This document shows positions 27,376 through 35,627 of a stretch of 64,000 nucleotides of DNA, piece by piece. This stretch comes from CAYUVH01 sp964448135 (GTDB taxonomy: Bacteria; Verrucomicrobiota; Verrucomicrobiia; Limisphaerales; UBA8199), in contig CAYUVH010000007.1 in NCBI GenBank assembly GCA_964448135.1, forward strand, positions 258,177 through 322,176. Direction: 5' to 3'. Positions within the stretch are counted from its first letter, which is position 1; every line of letters starts with the position of its first letter. Both the position numbers and the translations under genes were made by a program. Under the pieces are notes generated by a model. It had not been told where the DNA came from. It saw only the letters and a program-made list of their open reading frames with translations, and did no database searches.

Positions 27376-27999
27376 CTACTTGGCGTTCAAAATCCACTCC
27401 GCCAACATCCTCGTCTCCGTCTCGTTGATCATGGGAAACGGCGGCATGATCACCGGCCCCCATTTGCCCGAACCGCCGTTGTGAATCTGCTCGCTGACCT
27501 TGCTGAAGGCCGCCTGGTCGCTGTGATAATTGGCGGCCACTTCTTTATACGCCGGTCCGACTTTTTTGTCCTGCACGCTGTGGCAATTCAAGCACCCATA
27601 TTGCGTCGCCAGCCCCTCCGCCGTGGTCGCCACTGCAACCGGTTTCGGCGCGGGAGCGGGCGTGGCCGCCATTGCCGCATTCGTGTCGATCCCGTAAGTG
27701 TGTGTGAGATATTGCACCAATGCCTCCACCTGCTCATCCGGCACGGGCGCGCCGAATTTATCCTTCATCTTCTTGACGCTGGCCGCCCAAAAAGCCTTCG
27801 GCGAGGGCGGCTGGACCACCACATATTCCACCGAATGGCACGTCAGGCATTGCGCGTTGGCCAGTTCCACCCCGGGTGCGGGCTTGAAGGTCCCCTTCTC
27901 GGGCGGCAGATCGATCTTCACCACACCAGCAGGCAACAGCGGCGCCACCAGCAATACGGTCACCACCACGATCCAGCTTCGAGGGGAAATTCTTTTCAT
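27376..27999 (-). CDS. Dihaem cytochrome c subunit of sulfite dehydrogenase
   Basis: 207 residues with a signal peptide (about 1-24). Two c-type haem sites are seen: CLTCH at 51-55 and CLNCH at 136-140. The second domain ends with the distal-Met motif VIMPPFP. The first domain resembles the SorB cytochrome that accepts electrons from sulfite dehydrogenase; the second resembles a small c551. A Pro/Ala-rich linker (about 110-127) joins them. It starts seven bases after the stop of the sulfite oxidase-type gene, so it is probably its electron acceptor in the periplasm. Confidence 0.85.
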   Translation of the reverse strand: MKRISPRSWIVVVTVLLVAPLLPAGVVKIDLPPEKGTFKPAPGVELANAQCLTCHSVEYVVVQPPSPKAFWAASVKKMKDKFGAPVPDEQVEALVQYLTHTYGIDTNAAMAATPAPAPKPVAVATTAEGLATQYGCLNCHSVQDKKVGPAYKEVAANYHSDQAAFSKVSEQIHNGGSGKWGPVIMPPFPMINETETRMLAEWILNAK

Positions 28000-28005
28000 A
28001 GACGA

Positions 28006-29250
28006 TCAGGCGGCCACGACTTTCACGCTCTCGATCCCGTTTCGCATGTAACCGGGCGGGTTCCACAACGCCTCCGCCGGCTGAGACTGCCCGATGCGAT
28101 TGGTGGCGCAGCATTGCAAATCCCACGTTCCCGAGCGTCGGGGAATAAAGGGAATGGTCCACTCGCGGAACGCATACTTCCCGTAATCCTTCCCCAGCGT
28201 CGCCTCGCGCCACTTCTGGCCCCCATCGTCGGAGAACCGCACGGAGCTGATCCCGTACCCGCCGTCAAACGCGATGCCACGAACCGTCAGCGCCCGGCCC
28301 AACGAAATTCGGTCCCCGTCCCCCAGGCTGGTGATGAACGACCGCACATTGAATCGCCCGATCGGCTTGGTCTTCGCGGGCGTGGTGCCCGGCTCCACGC
28401 ATGCGCCGGCATTATCGGGGATGCGATAGCCGGTGCTCATCCAGAACCCGTCGAAATCTTTGTCCACGATGCTGATGTCGTTCAACTGCTTCACCCAGTA
28501 GGTGCCGAAATATCCCGGCACCACCAGCCGCAGCGGAAATCCGTTCAGCATCGGCAATGCCTCTCCGTTCATGTCCCACGCCAGCATCACTTCGCCATCC
28601 GTCGCGTGGTCGATGTCCAGTGCCTTGATGAAATCCGGCGTCTTCTCCGACACCGGCCGGTCCATGCCGTCGAACGTCGCTTGCTTTACGCCCGCTTCCA
28701 GCCCCGCCTGCGCCAGCACATCCTTGAGCCGCACCCCCTTCCAACGCGCGCAACCCATCGCGCCATTCCCCATTTGCCCTCCGCTCACGCGCGGCGTCGA
28801 AAACCCGCGGCTGTTGCCCGAGCATTGGTTCACCGCCGGCAGTTCCACCATCTCGAACTTCGTCTTCAAATCCGCGAGCGAAAGACTCAACGGCGTCTTC
28901 ACCTTGCCTTTGACGTTCAGCCGGTACGTGTCGGTATCGATCGAAGTCGGAATACTCGCCAGATGATAGCGGACAAAAAAAGCGTCGTTCGGCGTGAACA
29001 CGCCATCGTTGAAAACGGAGAACGGCGTTTCCAATTGCGGCGGCCGGCTCGTCAGCAAAATCAGCGGCCGCTTTTGCGGAAACTGCACGAGCTTTCTCTC
29101 GCCGTTCTTGAACGGCAGCGTCACCGCCTCATCCGCCGCCGCGAGCCCGACGCGCCCAAGCAAAAACGCCCCCACGCCCACGGCCCCGGTCGCGCGCAGA
29201 AAGTCGCGGCGACCAAGCTTCCTCCCTTGCATAAGTTTGCGAGCAGACAT
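28006..29250 (-). CDS. Periplasmic molybdenum sulfite dehydrogenase (SorA/SoxC-like)
   Basis: 414 residues. The start at 29250 gives a Tat signal GRRDFLRATGAVGVGAFLLG at residues 13-32, so the cofactor-loaded protein is exported folded. The sulfite oxidase fold is recognised by PAVNQCSGNSRG, with C143 as the predicted molybdenum ligand, and by the downstream MGCARWKGVRLKDVL. A C-terminal Ig-like dimerisation domain (about 300-410, ISSVRFSDDGGQKW) is complete. The reaction would be sulfite to sulfate with electrons passed to the adjacent dihaem cytochrome. A methionine sulfoxide- or sulfane-directed SoxC role is less likely without SoxXYZ nearby. Confidence 0.87.
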   Translation of the reverse strand: MSARKLMQGRKLGRRDFLRATGAVGVGAFLLGRVGLAAADEAVTLPFKNGERKLVQFPQKRPLILLTSRPPQLETPFSVFNDGVFTPNDAFFVRYHLASIPTSIDTDTYRLNVKGKVKTPLSLSLADLKTKFEMVELPAVNQCSGNSRGFSTPRVSGGQMGNGAMGCARWKGVRLKDVLAQAGLEAGVKQATFDGMDRPVSEKTPDFIKALDIDHATDGEVMLAWDMNGEALPMLNGFPLRLVVPGYFGTYWVKQLNDISIVDKDFDGFWMSTGYRIPDNAGACVEPGTTPAKTKPIGRFNVRSFITSLGDGDRISLGRALTVRGIAFDGGYGISSVRFSDDGGQKWREATLGKDYGKYAFREWTIPFIPRRSGTWDLQCCATNRIGQSQPAEALWNPPGYMRNGIESVKVVAA

Positions 29251-29465
29251 GCTCACGATTTTACGCTCGACGATTTCAATAGCAAGCGACGGGCGCAAGC
29301 GCCCGGTCTTTCTCCCTCTCCTCCTCTGGAGGAGAGGGCCGGGGAAAGGAGGCCTCGCTCGTCGTGGTGTGATAGTATCAGAATGCGCTGCTCCTGCGTC
29401 CCTTCAGTCCCTCGCGTCCCTCGCTTGCATATTTTCCCTTTTCCTATTTCATCTTCTATCGTCCA
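29251..29465. repeat. Intergenic hairpin repeats between sulfite dehydrogenase and sulfatase
   Basis: The divergent gap holds a GGGCGCAAGCGCCC hairpin (29291-29304) and a perfect 11-base-pair hairpin CCCTCTCCTCC-TCT-GGAGGAGAGGG (29314-29338) followed by CCGGGGAAAGGAGG. This is the same family as the hairpins at 34846-34866 and 47941-47988. A run of CGTCCCTCGC-type units follows. Promoters for both divergent genes must also lie here but were not picked out. Confidence 0.6.
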
Positions 29466-30857
29466 ATGAAACCAAGCCTTCTTTGCCTCCTCCTTGCCCT
29501 CACAACACAGTTGTCTGCCGCGACCAATCCGCCCAATCTGATTTTCATCCTCTCCGACGACCTCGGCTATTCGGACATCGGCCCCTACGGCCAAAAGGAC
29601 ATCAAAACTCCCGTCCTCGATCGCTTCGCTGCCGAAGGCATGGTCTTCACCGACGGCTACTCCGGCAGCCCCTTGTGCGCCCCGTGCCGCTCGACTCTAT
29701 TCACGGGGCTCCATACCGGGCACAGCCCCATCCGTCACAACCCTGCCGCCGCCCGCGGTTGGAATCGCACCAACCAAGGCGATCCGCCTCTGCCTGACGA
29801 TATCCTCACCTTCGCGAAGGTTTGCAAACAAGCCGGTTACGCCACCGCCTGCATCGGCAAATACGGCATGGGCGAACCCGGCGGCAAAGGCTCCCCGGAT
29901 CGTCTCGGTTTCGATTATTTCTTCGGCTACGACACCCACGTCGCCGCCCATGAGTACTATCCACAATTTCTTTGGCGCAACAACGAGAAAGTTCCCCTCG
30001 ACGGCAAGACCTACAGCCACGATCTGTTCACCAAGGAAGCGCTCGCCTTTATCGAGAAAAACAAGCGCCACCCATTTTTCCTGTATCTGCCCTACACCAT
30101 CCCTCACGTGAAACTAAATCCCCCGAGCCTCGAGCCTTACGCCGACAAATCCTGGCCCGAACCCGAAAAGGCCTTCGCCGCCATGATCACCCGCATGGAC
30201 CGCGACATCGGCACCATTATCGAACTCCTAAAGAAGCTGGGACTGGACGACAACACGCTTATTATCTTTGCCGGTGACAACGGCCCTTGCACCGCCGGCG
30301 GCCACTTCCCAGCCACATTCCATTCCACCCCCTTCCGCTCCCAAAAAGGTCACCCATACGAAGGCGGAATCCGCGTCTCCTTCATGGCGCGCTGGCCCGG
30401 CCACGTCGCCGCCGGCCAGAAGACCAGCCAACCCGTCGCCTTCTGGGACGTCCTTCCGACGTATGCCGATTTGCTCGGCGTAAAAATAACTTCTCCCGTT
30501 GACGGAATCTCCTTCGCGCCAACCCTGCTCGGAAAACCCAGCGAACAAAAGCCGCATGAATACCTCTATTGGGAACTCGGCGCCGACAAAGGCTTCCAGG
30601 AAATCCGGATGGGCGATTGGAAAGCCAACCTCCTCAATGTCTCCCAGCCCGGCCAGCCCGCGCTCGAACTCTACAACCTGAAAACCGACCCCACCGAAAC
30701 CAACAACGTCGCTGCCACCAACCCCGACATCGCCAAAAAGATGCGCCAGATTGCCGCCGACGCCCGCACTTCAAACCCCATGTTTCCGCTCATCTACGAC
30801 GAAATCCAAAGCGCCAAACCCCGCGGCACCCCTAAAAAGCAGGATGCGAAGAAATAA
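29466..30857 (+). CDS. Type I sulfatase (arylsulfatase family), secreted
   Basis: 463 residues with a signal peptide (about 1-18, LLCLLLALTTQLSAA). Sulfate-ester hydrolase of the formylglycine type: the CxPxR motif is CAPCR at 71-75, so C71 would be converted to formylglycine. The calcium-binding DDLG (31-34), GKYGMGEPGG, and IFAGDNGPC motifs are present. It ends with a Lys-rich tail. The substrate could be a sulfated polysaccharide. No sulfatase-maturing enzyme is in the window. It sits between the sulfite dehydrogenase and the sulfolactate-type genes but on its own strand. Confidence 0.9.
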   Translation: MKPSLLCLLLALTTQLSAATNPPNLIFILSDDLGYSDIGPYGQKDIKTPVLDRFAAEGMVFTDGYSGSPLCAPCRSTLFTGLHTGHSPIRHNPAAARGWNRTNQGDPPLPDDILTFAKVCKQAGYATACIGKYGMGEPGGKGSPDRLGFDYFFGYDTHVAAHEYYPQFLWRNNEKVPLDGKTYSHDLFTKEALAFIEKNKRHPFFLYLPYTIPHVKLNPPSLEPYADKSWPEPEKAFAAMITRMDRDIGTIIELLKKLGLDDNTLIIFAGDNGPCTAGGHFPATFHSTPFRSQKGHPYEGGIRVSFMARWPGHVAAGQKTSQPVAFWDVLPTYADLLGVKITSPVDGISFAPTLLGKPSEQKPHEYLYWELGADKGFQEIRMGDWKANLLNVSQPGQPALELYNLKTDPTETNNVAATNPDIAKKMRQIAADARTSNPMFPLIYDEIQSAKPRGTPKKQDAKK

Positions 30858-30903
30858 CCGTAATCTCCGTTCTCTCCGTTTTCTCCTGTTTAAAATCCCT
30901 GTT

Positions 30904-32172
30904 CTACTCCACGCCCGCCAGCCGCGGAATCGTCGCATTCGCCCAAGGCAGAATTCCAATTGTCCCTCCCGGCGGTAATTCCTTCAACGCTACCGCCACG
31001 GCCTCATCCAAACTCTTCGCCCGCGTAAGCAAAAGCTTCTTCATCAGTGCCTCATCCATTTCCGTCACCATCGCGAAGCGTCGCTTCACCGTGTCGCGGG
31101 CAAGTTGAAATGCCTTGTGCGGCCCAATGCGGTATCCTTCCTTACGGAAACGCTCAATGACGGCAGCTTGCGATTCCATCCCGGCCACCCACGATTCGTA
31201 AGCTTCGCTGCCCGTCCCGTCCGGACACGCCGCCACCAAAATGATCGTCCCGCCCTCGCGCGTCACCCGCGCCGCATGACCCAACGCCTTCTGTGCCTGG
31301 TAGAGATTGATGTCCTTCGGATGACCACCTGGCGACACAATCATCAAATCCATCGGCTCGGCAACGACTGCCTGATAAATCTCCCGCACCACCGGCATGC
31401 CCGCCATCATCACCGCCACCGGATCGCCCGCAAATACGCGCACGATCTCCTTCTTCTCGTTAATCACGTCGTTCAGCGCAAAGTGCACCCCGATGCGCTT
31501 CCCGATCTCTTCCACCTCCTGCCTCGCCGGATTGTCGTCATGTCTTGCCAGATCTGAACGTGGATCCAGCATCAGCGCGTGGTTGGCGTTGATCGTCTCC
31601 GGCCCCGCCAGGCCAATCGCCGCCGTCTTGACCCCGCCCGAGAACCCCATGAACTGATGCGGTTCCACATTCCCCACCACGATCCGTAAATCCGCCTCCA
31701 CAAAAATCCGGTTCACCTGAATCAATGTTCCCCGCCGTGTCTTTCCCAATTCAACCAGGCTTGCCTCGTTGCTGCTGTCGTGACTCACCACCCGGTAACG
31801 CGCGAGGATCGCGTCCGGCACAATCCCGGTCATCTCCTCATCCGCCATCGCCCCGTGCAATCCTGTGGCGACCACAAACGTCACTGCTGATGGCGGAACC
31901 CCCAGACTCTCCAACTGCTCCAACAAAGGTGGCAGCAAAATCTTGTGTGGTACCGGCCGCGTTTTGTCATTGATGGCGATCGCCACCGACCGGGCGTGCT
32001 TGAAATCCTCCAGCCTCACGCCTCCCAACGGATTCGCCAGCGCCTCCCGCACCGCTCTCTGTGGGTCCCCCAACGGCTTCACGCTCGCCGGAGCCAGCAA
32101 CTGCACGTTGAGCGAATCAGCGAGCGTTAGCGTCAACTGCGACTTGCCGTACGGAATCTTAAACTCGGCCAT
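30904..32172 (-). CDS. LarA-family (nickel-pincer type) racemase
   Basis: 422 residues, cytoplasmic. It belongs to the LarA/DUF2088 family of 2-hydroxyacid racemases and epimerases that use the nickel-pincer nucleotide. Visible blocks are NDKTRPVPHKILLPPLLEQL, VATGLHGAMADEE and GGVKTAAIGLAGPETINANH. LarA homologues act on lactate, malate, phenyllactate and other hydroxyacids. The larB, larC and larE cofactor genes are not in this window. It lies 64 bases downstream of the SuyB-like gene, behind a terminator-like hairpin, so its likely substrate is the hydroxyacid of that pathway (inferred). Confidence 0.8.
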   Translation of the reverse strand: MAEFKIPYGKSQLTLTLADSLNVQLLAPASVKPLGDPQRAVREALANPLGGVRLEDFKHARSVAIAINDKTRPVPHKILLPPLLEQLESLGVPPSAVTFVVATGLHGAMADEEMTGIVPDAILARYRVVSHDSSNEASLVELGKTRRGTLIQVNRIFVEADLRIVVGNVEPHQFMGFSGGVKTAAIGLAGPETINANHALMLDPRSDLARHDDNPARQEVEEIGKRIGVHFALNDVINEKKEIVRVFAGDPVAVMMAGMPVVREIYQAVVAEPMDLMIVSPGGHPKDINLYQAQKALGHAARVTREGGTIILVAACPDGTGSEAYESWVAGMESQAAVIERFRKEGYRIGPHKAFQLARDTVKRRFAMVTEMDEALMKKLLLTRAKSLDEAVAVALKELPPGGTIGILPWANATIPRLAGVE

Positions 32173-32181
32173 ACAAATAAA

Positions 32182-32227
32182 AACGCGCCCGATCGCAGCC
32201 CCTTTTGGACCACGTATCGGGCGCGTT
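32182..32227 (-). terminator. Strong hairpin between the lyase genes and larA
   Basis: Perfect 12-base inverted repeat AACGCGCCCGAT / ATCGGGCGCGTT with a 22-base loop. On the minus strand it lies ten bases after the SuyB-like stop and is followed by TTTATTT, ten bases before the larA start. It may act as an intercistronic terminator or attenuator, lower larA expression, or protect the upstream mRNA end. Confidence 0.65.
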
Positions 32228-32236
32228 CAAACCAAT

Positions 32237-33403
32237 TTACGCGCTGCGATACAACTTCGTCAGCACGAACTCATCGTGCCGCAGAGTTTCTGCTGCCGTG
32301 AGCCGGCCGTTGACCGTTTTCTCCAGCACGTCCAGCGCGTGGTCCGCCGCCTGGTCCAGCGTCATGTCCATCCGCAGGATGCCGGTCACGTCCACGTCAA
32401 TATGCTCGCCCATCGTTGCCAGCGTGTGCGGATTTCCGCTCAGCTTGATGACGGGGCAAACCGGATTGCCGATCACGTTGCCCTGGCCGGTCGGGAAGTA
32501 ATGCACCACCGAACCGCCCGCGGCGCACAGCGTCACCATTTCGGCCGCCGCGCTCGACGAATCCATGAAGTGCAGTCCCGCGCCCTTCGGCTCGAACGCC
32601 GGGTCCAGCACCGATTTCACGGCGCAACGCCCGATCTTCTGGATGTTGCCCATCGCTTTTTCTTCGATGGTCGTAAGGCCACCGCGAATATTGCCTTCCG
32701 TGGGCTGCGAACCGAGCAGGTCCACGCCCTGGCTCTTGATCAACCGGGTGTAATCATCGAACACGCGGCGGAATTCCTTCCGCACGCCGGGCGTCACGCA
32801 ACGCGACTCGACAATGTCCTCACCGCCGGTCAATTCGCTGGTCTCGCCGAAGAGCAACGTCGCGCCACCTTTCAGCAGTCGCTCAAAGCTCCGGCCGACC
32901 GTCGGGCACGAGCTCAAACCGGTCGTCGTATCGGACTCGCCGCACTTCGTGCTCATGCACAGCTTGCTCACCGGGAACGGCTCGCGCTGCAGTTCGGTCG
33001 CATACTGCACGTACTGCTTCGCCACACGCGCCGCGGCTTCGATCGTCTTCAGATCGCCGTGCCGCTCGATGCTGAACCCCGTCACCGGCTTGCCGGTCTT
33101 GCGGATCTCTTTCACGATCCGCTCGGTCCATACCGGCTCGATGCCGATCACGACTGCGGCCGCGATGTTCGCATTGCGGCCGATGCCCGACAGCGTGCGG
33201 AACGTCAGTTCCAAATCCTCGCCGAACTGCAGCCGCCCGTACGCGTGCGGCAGCGCCATCGTCCCGCGAATCAACGCCGCCACGCCTTCCGCCGCCGAGT
33301 TGGAAATATCGTCCACCGGCAGAATGATGACGTGATTGCGAATGCCATACCGCCCATCGGGGCGCTTGTATCCGGTAAATTTCAGGTTCTTGGCTGTTTT
33401 CAT
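32237..33403 (-). CDS. suyB: UxaA/SuyB-type lyase large subunit, probable sulfolactate sulfo-lyase
   Basis: 388 residues from ATG at 33403, preceded by GAGGTGG at a fitting distance. It belongs to the altronate dehydratase (UxaA) C-terminal family. Features that recall SuyB are the opening GYKRPDGRYGIRNHVIILP, then VDDISN, MALPHAYGRLQFGEDL, KCGESDTTTGLSS, GETSELTGGE and MDSSSAAAEMVTLCAA; typical altronate dehydratases read differently at the last site. SuyAB splits (R)-sulfolactate into pyruvate and sulfite. The start overlaps the small subunit stop by four bases (ATGA), so the subunits are translationally coupled. A dehydratase acting on another sugar acid remains possible. Confidence 0.7.
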   Translation of the reverse strand: MKTAKNLKFTGYKRPDGRYGIRNHVIILPVDDISNSAAEGVAALIRGTMALPHAYGRLQFGEDLELTFRTLSGIGRNANIAAAVVIGIEPVWTERIVKEIRKTGKPVTGFSIERHGDLKTIEAAARVAKQYVQYATELQREPFPVSKLCMSTKCGESDTTTGLSSCPTVGRSFERLLKGGATLLFGETSELTGGEDIVESRCVTPGVRKEFRRVFDDYTRLIKSQGVDLLGSQPTEGNIRGGLTTIEEKAMGNIQKIGRCAVKSVLDPAFEPKGAGLHFMDSSSAAAEMVTLCAAGGSVVHYFPTGQGNVIGNPVCPVIKLSGNPHTLATMGEHIDVDVTGILRMDMTLDQAADHALDVLEKTVNGRLTAAETLRHDEFVLTKLYRSA

Positions 33404-33687
33404 ATGGACCACCTCAAAGTCTTCACGTTGTGAGTATGCACATGTGCTCCGCGGGCAATCGGCTGCACCGCCTTGCCCACCGGCCGGCCGTATTTCAGGA
33501 CCGGCTGGTCCTTCGCCATCGCCCGCAACGCCACCTTGTGGCCCAGCGGCACGTTGTGCAGCAGCTTGTATTTGCCGGCGGCTTTGCCTTCCAACGTCAG
33601 GGCGCCCACCGTGGTCCCTTTCTTCAAATCCATTACTGCAACGCCCACGTCATCAACGTGCTCGTGCACCAATATTCCGTGTTTCAT
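33400..33687 (-). CDS. suyA: UxaA/SuyA-type lyase small subunit (SAF domain)
   Basis: 95 residues from ATG at 33687 (MKHGILVHEHVDDVGVAVMD). It is the SAF-domain half of the altronate dehydratase family, here a separate polypeptide as in SuyA, with the blocks LLHNVPLGHKVALRAM and VLKYGRPVGKAVQPI and the C-terminal GAHVHTHNVKTLRW. An in-frame Met 15 residues upstream is unlikely because the alignment-like start is the later one. It is the first gene of the run suyA-suyB-larA and overlaps the next start by four bases. The metal-binding His residues of the family appear in HVHTHN. Confidence 0.75.
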   Translation of the reverse strand: MKHGILVHEHVDDVGVAVMDLKKGTTVGALTLEGKAAGKYKLLHNVPLGHKVALRAMAKDQPVLKYGRPVGKAVQPIARGAHVHTHNVKTLRWSI

Positions 33688-33871
33688 ATTTTGTAGAGTC
33701 AGTAGAATCGCAAGAAACCGATCTGCGAACAACCAGCATCACTTAGATTGAACCGCCCACGCTGGCAATGCTTTTCTCACAATCCAAATATCATGTATCT
33801 ATATCGGCTTTTGTACGTATCCATGTTTCGCAAACCGTTCGAGTGAACGACCAAAGTCCAACCTTCATTTC

Positions 33872-33924
33872 GGTCATTCGTCATTCGGAATTCTTTCGTC
33901 ATTCGACATTCGTGCTTCGTCATT
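33872..33924. repeat. 'CATTCGTC' dispersed repeat (copy 1 of 4)
   Basis: Variants of TCATTCG and CTTCGTCATT in tandem. Other copies are at 43546-43597, 44566-44608 and 45536-45598. Here no recognised gene ends at the repeat, unlike the other three. It lies in the 290-base gap between the divergent lyase and ModF-like genes. Confidence 0.75.
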
Positions 33925-33980
33925 ACCCCGCCACCATCGCAAAATAGACTTCCCCCTCTCCGCCCTCCCCTCCATCGTCA

Positions 33981-35627
33981 GTGTCGCGAATGTCCGCTCG
34001 ATCTCGTCAGCGCAAAACAGCCCCTCCGTTCCTTTCGCTCGTCCACGCCACCTTCCGCCTCGGCGAGCGTCTCGTCTTCAAAAGCACCACGTGGACCCTC
34101 CGCCGAAACGAACACTGGGCCATCGTCGGCGGCAACGGCTCCGGCAAATCCCTTTTCGCCGATGCCCTGCGCGGTCGCCTCCCACTGATCCACGGCGAGC
34201 TCAAATATCACTTCCGCCCCGAACCCGGCTTCACCGACGAAGAATCCATTGGTGTAGTCGCCTTCGAGCATCGCCGCGCCGAAGTCCGGGGGCGCGTCAT
34301 GCAATCCCGCTGGGAAAGCTCCGAGGTCGCCGAAAGCCTCTGCGTCCACGATTTCCTTTCTTACGAACGCGTCCTCGACATTAATCCCTTCGACGTCAGC
34401 TCGTCCCATCGCGGAGCCAAACGCCGCTTCGAACTCCGCCGCCGCCAGGCCATCCGCACCCTCGGCGTTCGGCGCCTGCTCGACCGCCGTCTCATTTCGC
34501 TCTCCAACGGCGAAACCCAAAAAGTCCAGCTCGCCCGAGCCCTCTGCCTCCCGCTCCGTCTCCTCATCCTTGACGAACCGTTCATCGGCCTCGACATCGC
34601 GAGTCGAAAAAGTCTACACGCCACCCTGCAGAAGCTCATGCGCGGTCACCTCCGCGTCCTCATCCTCACCTCCCGCCCCGAGGATCTCCCGCCCACTATC
34701 ACCCACGTACTGAACCTCAACGACTGCCGCGTCACATCCTCCGCTCTTCGTAGCAGCCGAGATAACGAGGCTCATTTTGACCAACCACCCCATGCGGGCG
34801 ACCGCCACCAAACGATGCTTCCTTCCCGGCGCGTTCAAACGCTCCCCCTCTCCCTTGGGGAGAGGGCCGGGGAGAGGAGTCCTCTTCCTTCCTCAAACCG
34901 TTCCAATGCAAATATTCTAATCCTCCTCCAAAACATCTCCGTTCGCTACGGCAGAACCACCATCCTCGACGGTCTCAACTGGACCGTCCGCGCTGGCGAA
35001 AACTGGGCGCTCCTCGGCCCCAACGGCTCCGGCAAAACCACCATCCTCAGTCTCATCTCCGGCGACCATCCCCAAGCCTACGGCAACAACGTCACCGTTC
35101 TCGGCCACCGCCGCGGCGATGGACATCCCATCAGCAAAACCCGCCACGAAATCGGCTGGGTCTCCCCTGAATTCCAAACCTACTTCGATAACAACGCCAC
35201 CTGCCTCGAAGTCGTCGAGTCCGGCTTTCACGATACCGTCGGCCTCTTTGAAAAGGCCACGCGCGTGCAACGCCAGACCGCCCTCGCGTGGCTCAAACGG
35301 TTCGGCCTCCTGCCCTTCCGCGACCACCCGCTCTTCGAACTTTCCGCCGGCCTCCAGCGCATGGTCCTCCTCGCCCGCGCCCTCGTAAAGAAACCGCGCC
35401 TGCTCCTCCTCGACGAGCCTTGCCAGGGCCTCGATGCCGAACACCGTGTTACTTTCCTGCAAACCCTCGATCGCCTGCTTGCGGAAGGCCGTGAAACCGC
35501 TATTTACGTAACGCACCGCGCGGACGAAATTCCGCCATCCGTGAAACAAGTCCTGCGCCTCGCAAACGGCCAAGGCCACATCGAAAAACTGAGTCCCGTC
35601 CAATCACAAACCAGCCGGCGCAAATGA
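33981..35627 (+). CDS. modF: ModF/PhrA-like tandem ABC ATPase, with a repeat-derived linker
   Basis: 548 residues from GTG at 33981 (ATG at 33990 also possible). Two ABC ATPase domains in one chain, no membrane helices: Walker A GGNGSGKS (50-57) with signature LSNGETQKVQLARAL, and Walker A GPNGSGKT (346-353) with LSAGLQRMVLLARAL and Walker B LLLLDEPCQGLD. This layout is that of ModF, linked to molybdate handling in enterobacteria. It is about 58 residues longer than E. coli ModF, and the surplus matches a linker at about residues 257-310 encoded by dispersed repeats. The last base-pairs overlap the next gene (ATGA). The nearby molybdenum sulfite dehydrogenase supports the assignment. Confidence 0.78.
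   Translation: MSRMSARSRQRKTAPPFLSLVHATFRLGERLVFKSTTWTLRRNEHWAIVGGNGSGKSLFADALRGRLPLIHGELKYHFRPEPGFTDEESIGVVAFEHRRAEVRGRVMQSRWESSEVAESLCVHDFLSYERVLDINPFDVSSSHRGAKRRFELRRRQAIRTLGVRRLLDRRLISLSNGETQKVQLARALCLPLRLLILDEPFIGLDIASRKSLHATLQKLMRGHLRVLILTSRPEDLPPTITHVLNLNDCRVTSSALRSSRDNEAHFDQPPHAGDRHQTMLPSRRVQTLPLSLGERAGERSPLPSSNRSNANILILLQNISVRYGRTTILDGLNWTVRAGENWALLGPNGSGKTTILSLISGDHPQAYGNNVTVLGHRRGDGHPISKTRHEIGWVSPEFQTYFDNNATCLEVVESGFHDTVGLFEKATRVQRQTALAWLKRFGLLPFRDHPLFELSAGLQRMVLLARALVKKPRLLLLDEPCQGLDAEHRVTFLQTLDRLLAEGRETAIYVTHRADEIPPSVKQVLRLANGQGHIEKLSPVQSQTSRRK
34749..34909. repeat. REP element plus composite repeat inside modF
   Basis: 34749-34774 is a GTAG-led REP like those around the REP transposase at 58 kb. 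It runs into a stretch of about 150 bases, including a CCCTCTCCC-TTG-GGGAGAGGG hairpin (34846-34866), that aligns by eye with the intergenic element at 47857-48028. It is read in frame as the linker of the ModF-like protein. Confidence 0.75.

Noticed and set aside
27043..29469. 808-residue plus-strand frame over the cytochrome and sulfite dehydrogenase genes
   Set aside because: Arg/His/Pro-rich without domain features, while both minus-strand genes show cofactor motifs.
31865..33433. 522-residue plus-strand frame over the SuyB-like gene
   Set aside because: Arg/His/Ala-rich shadow; the minus-strand lyase is certain.
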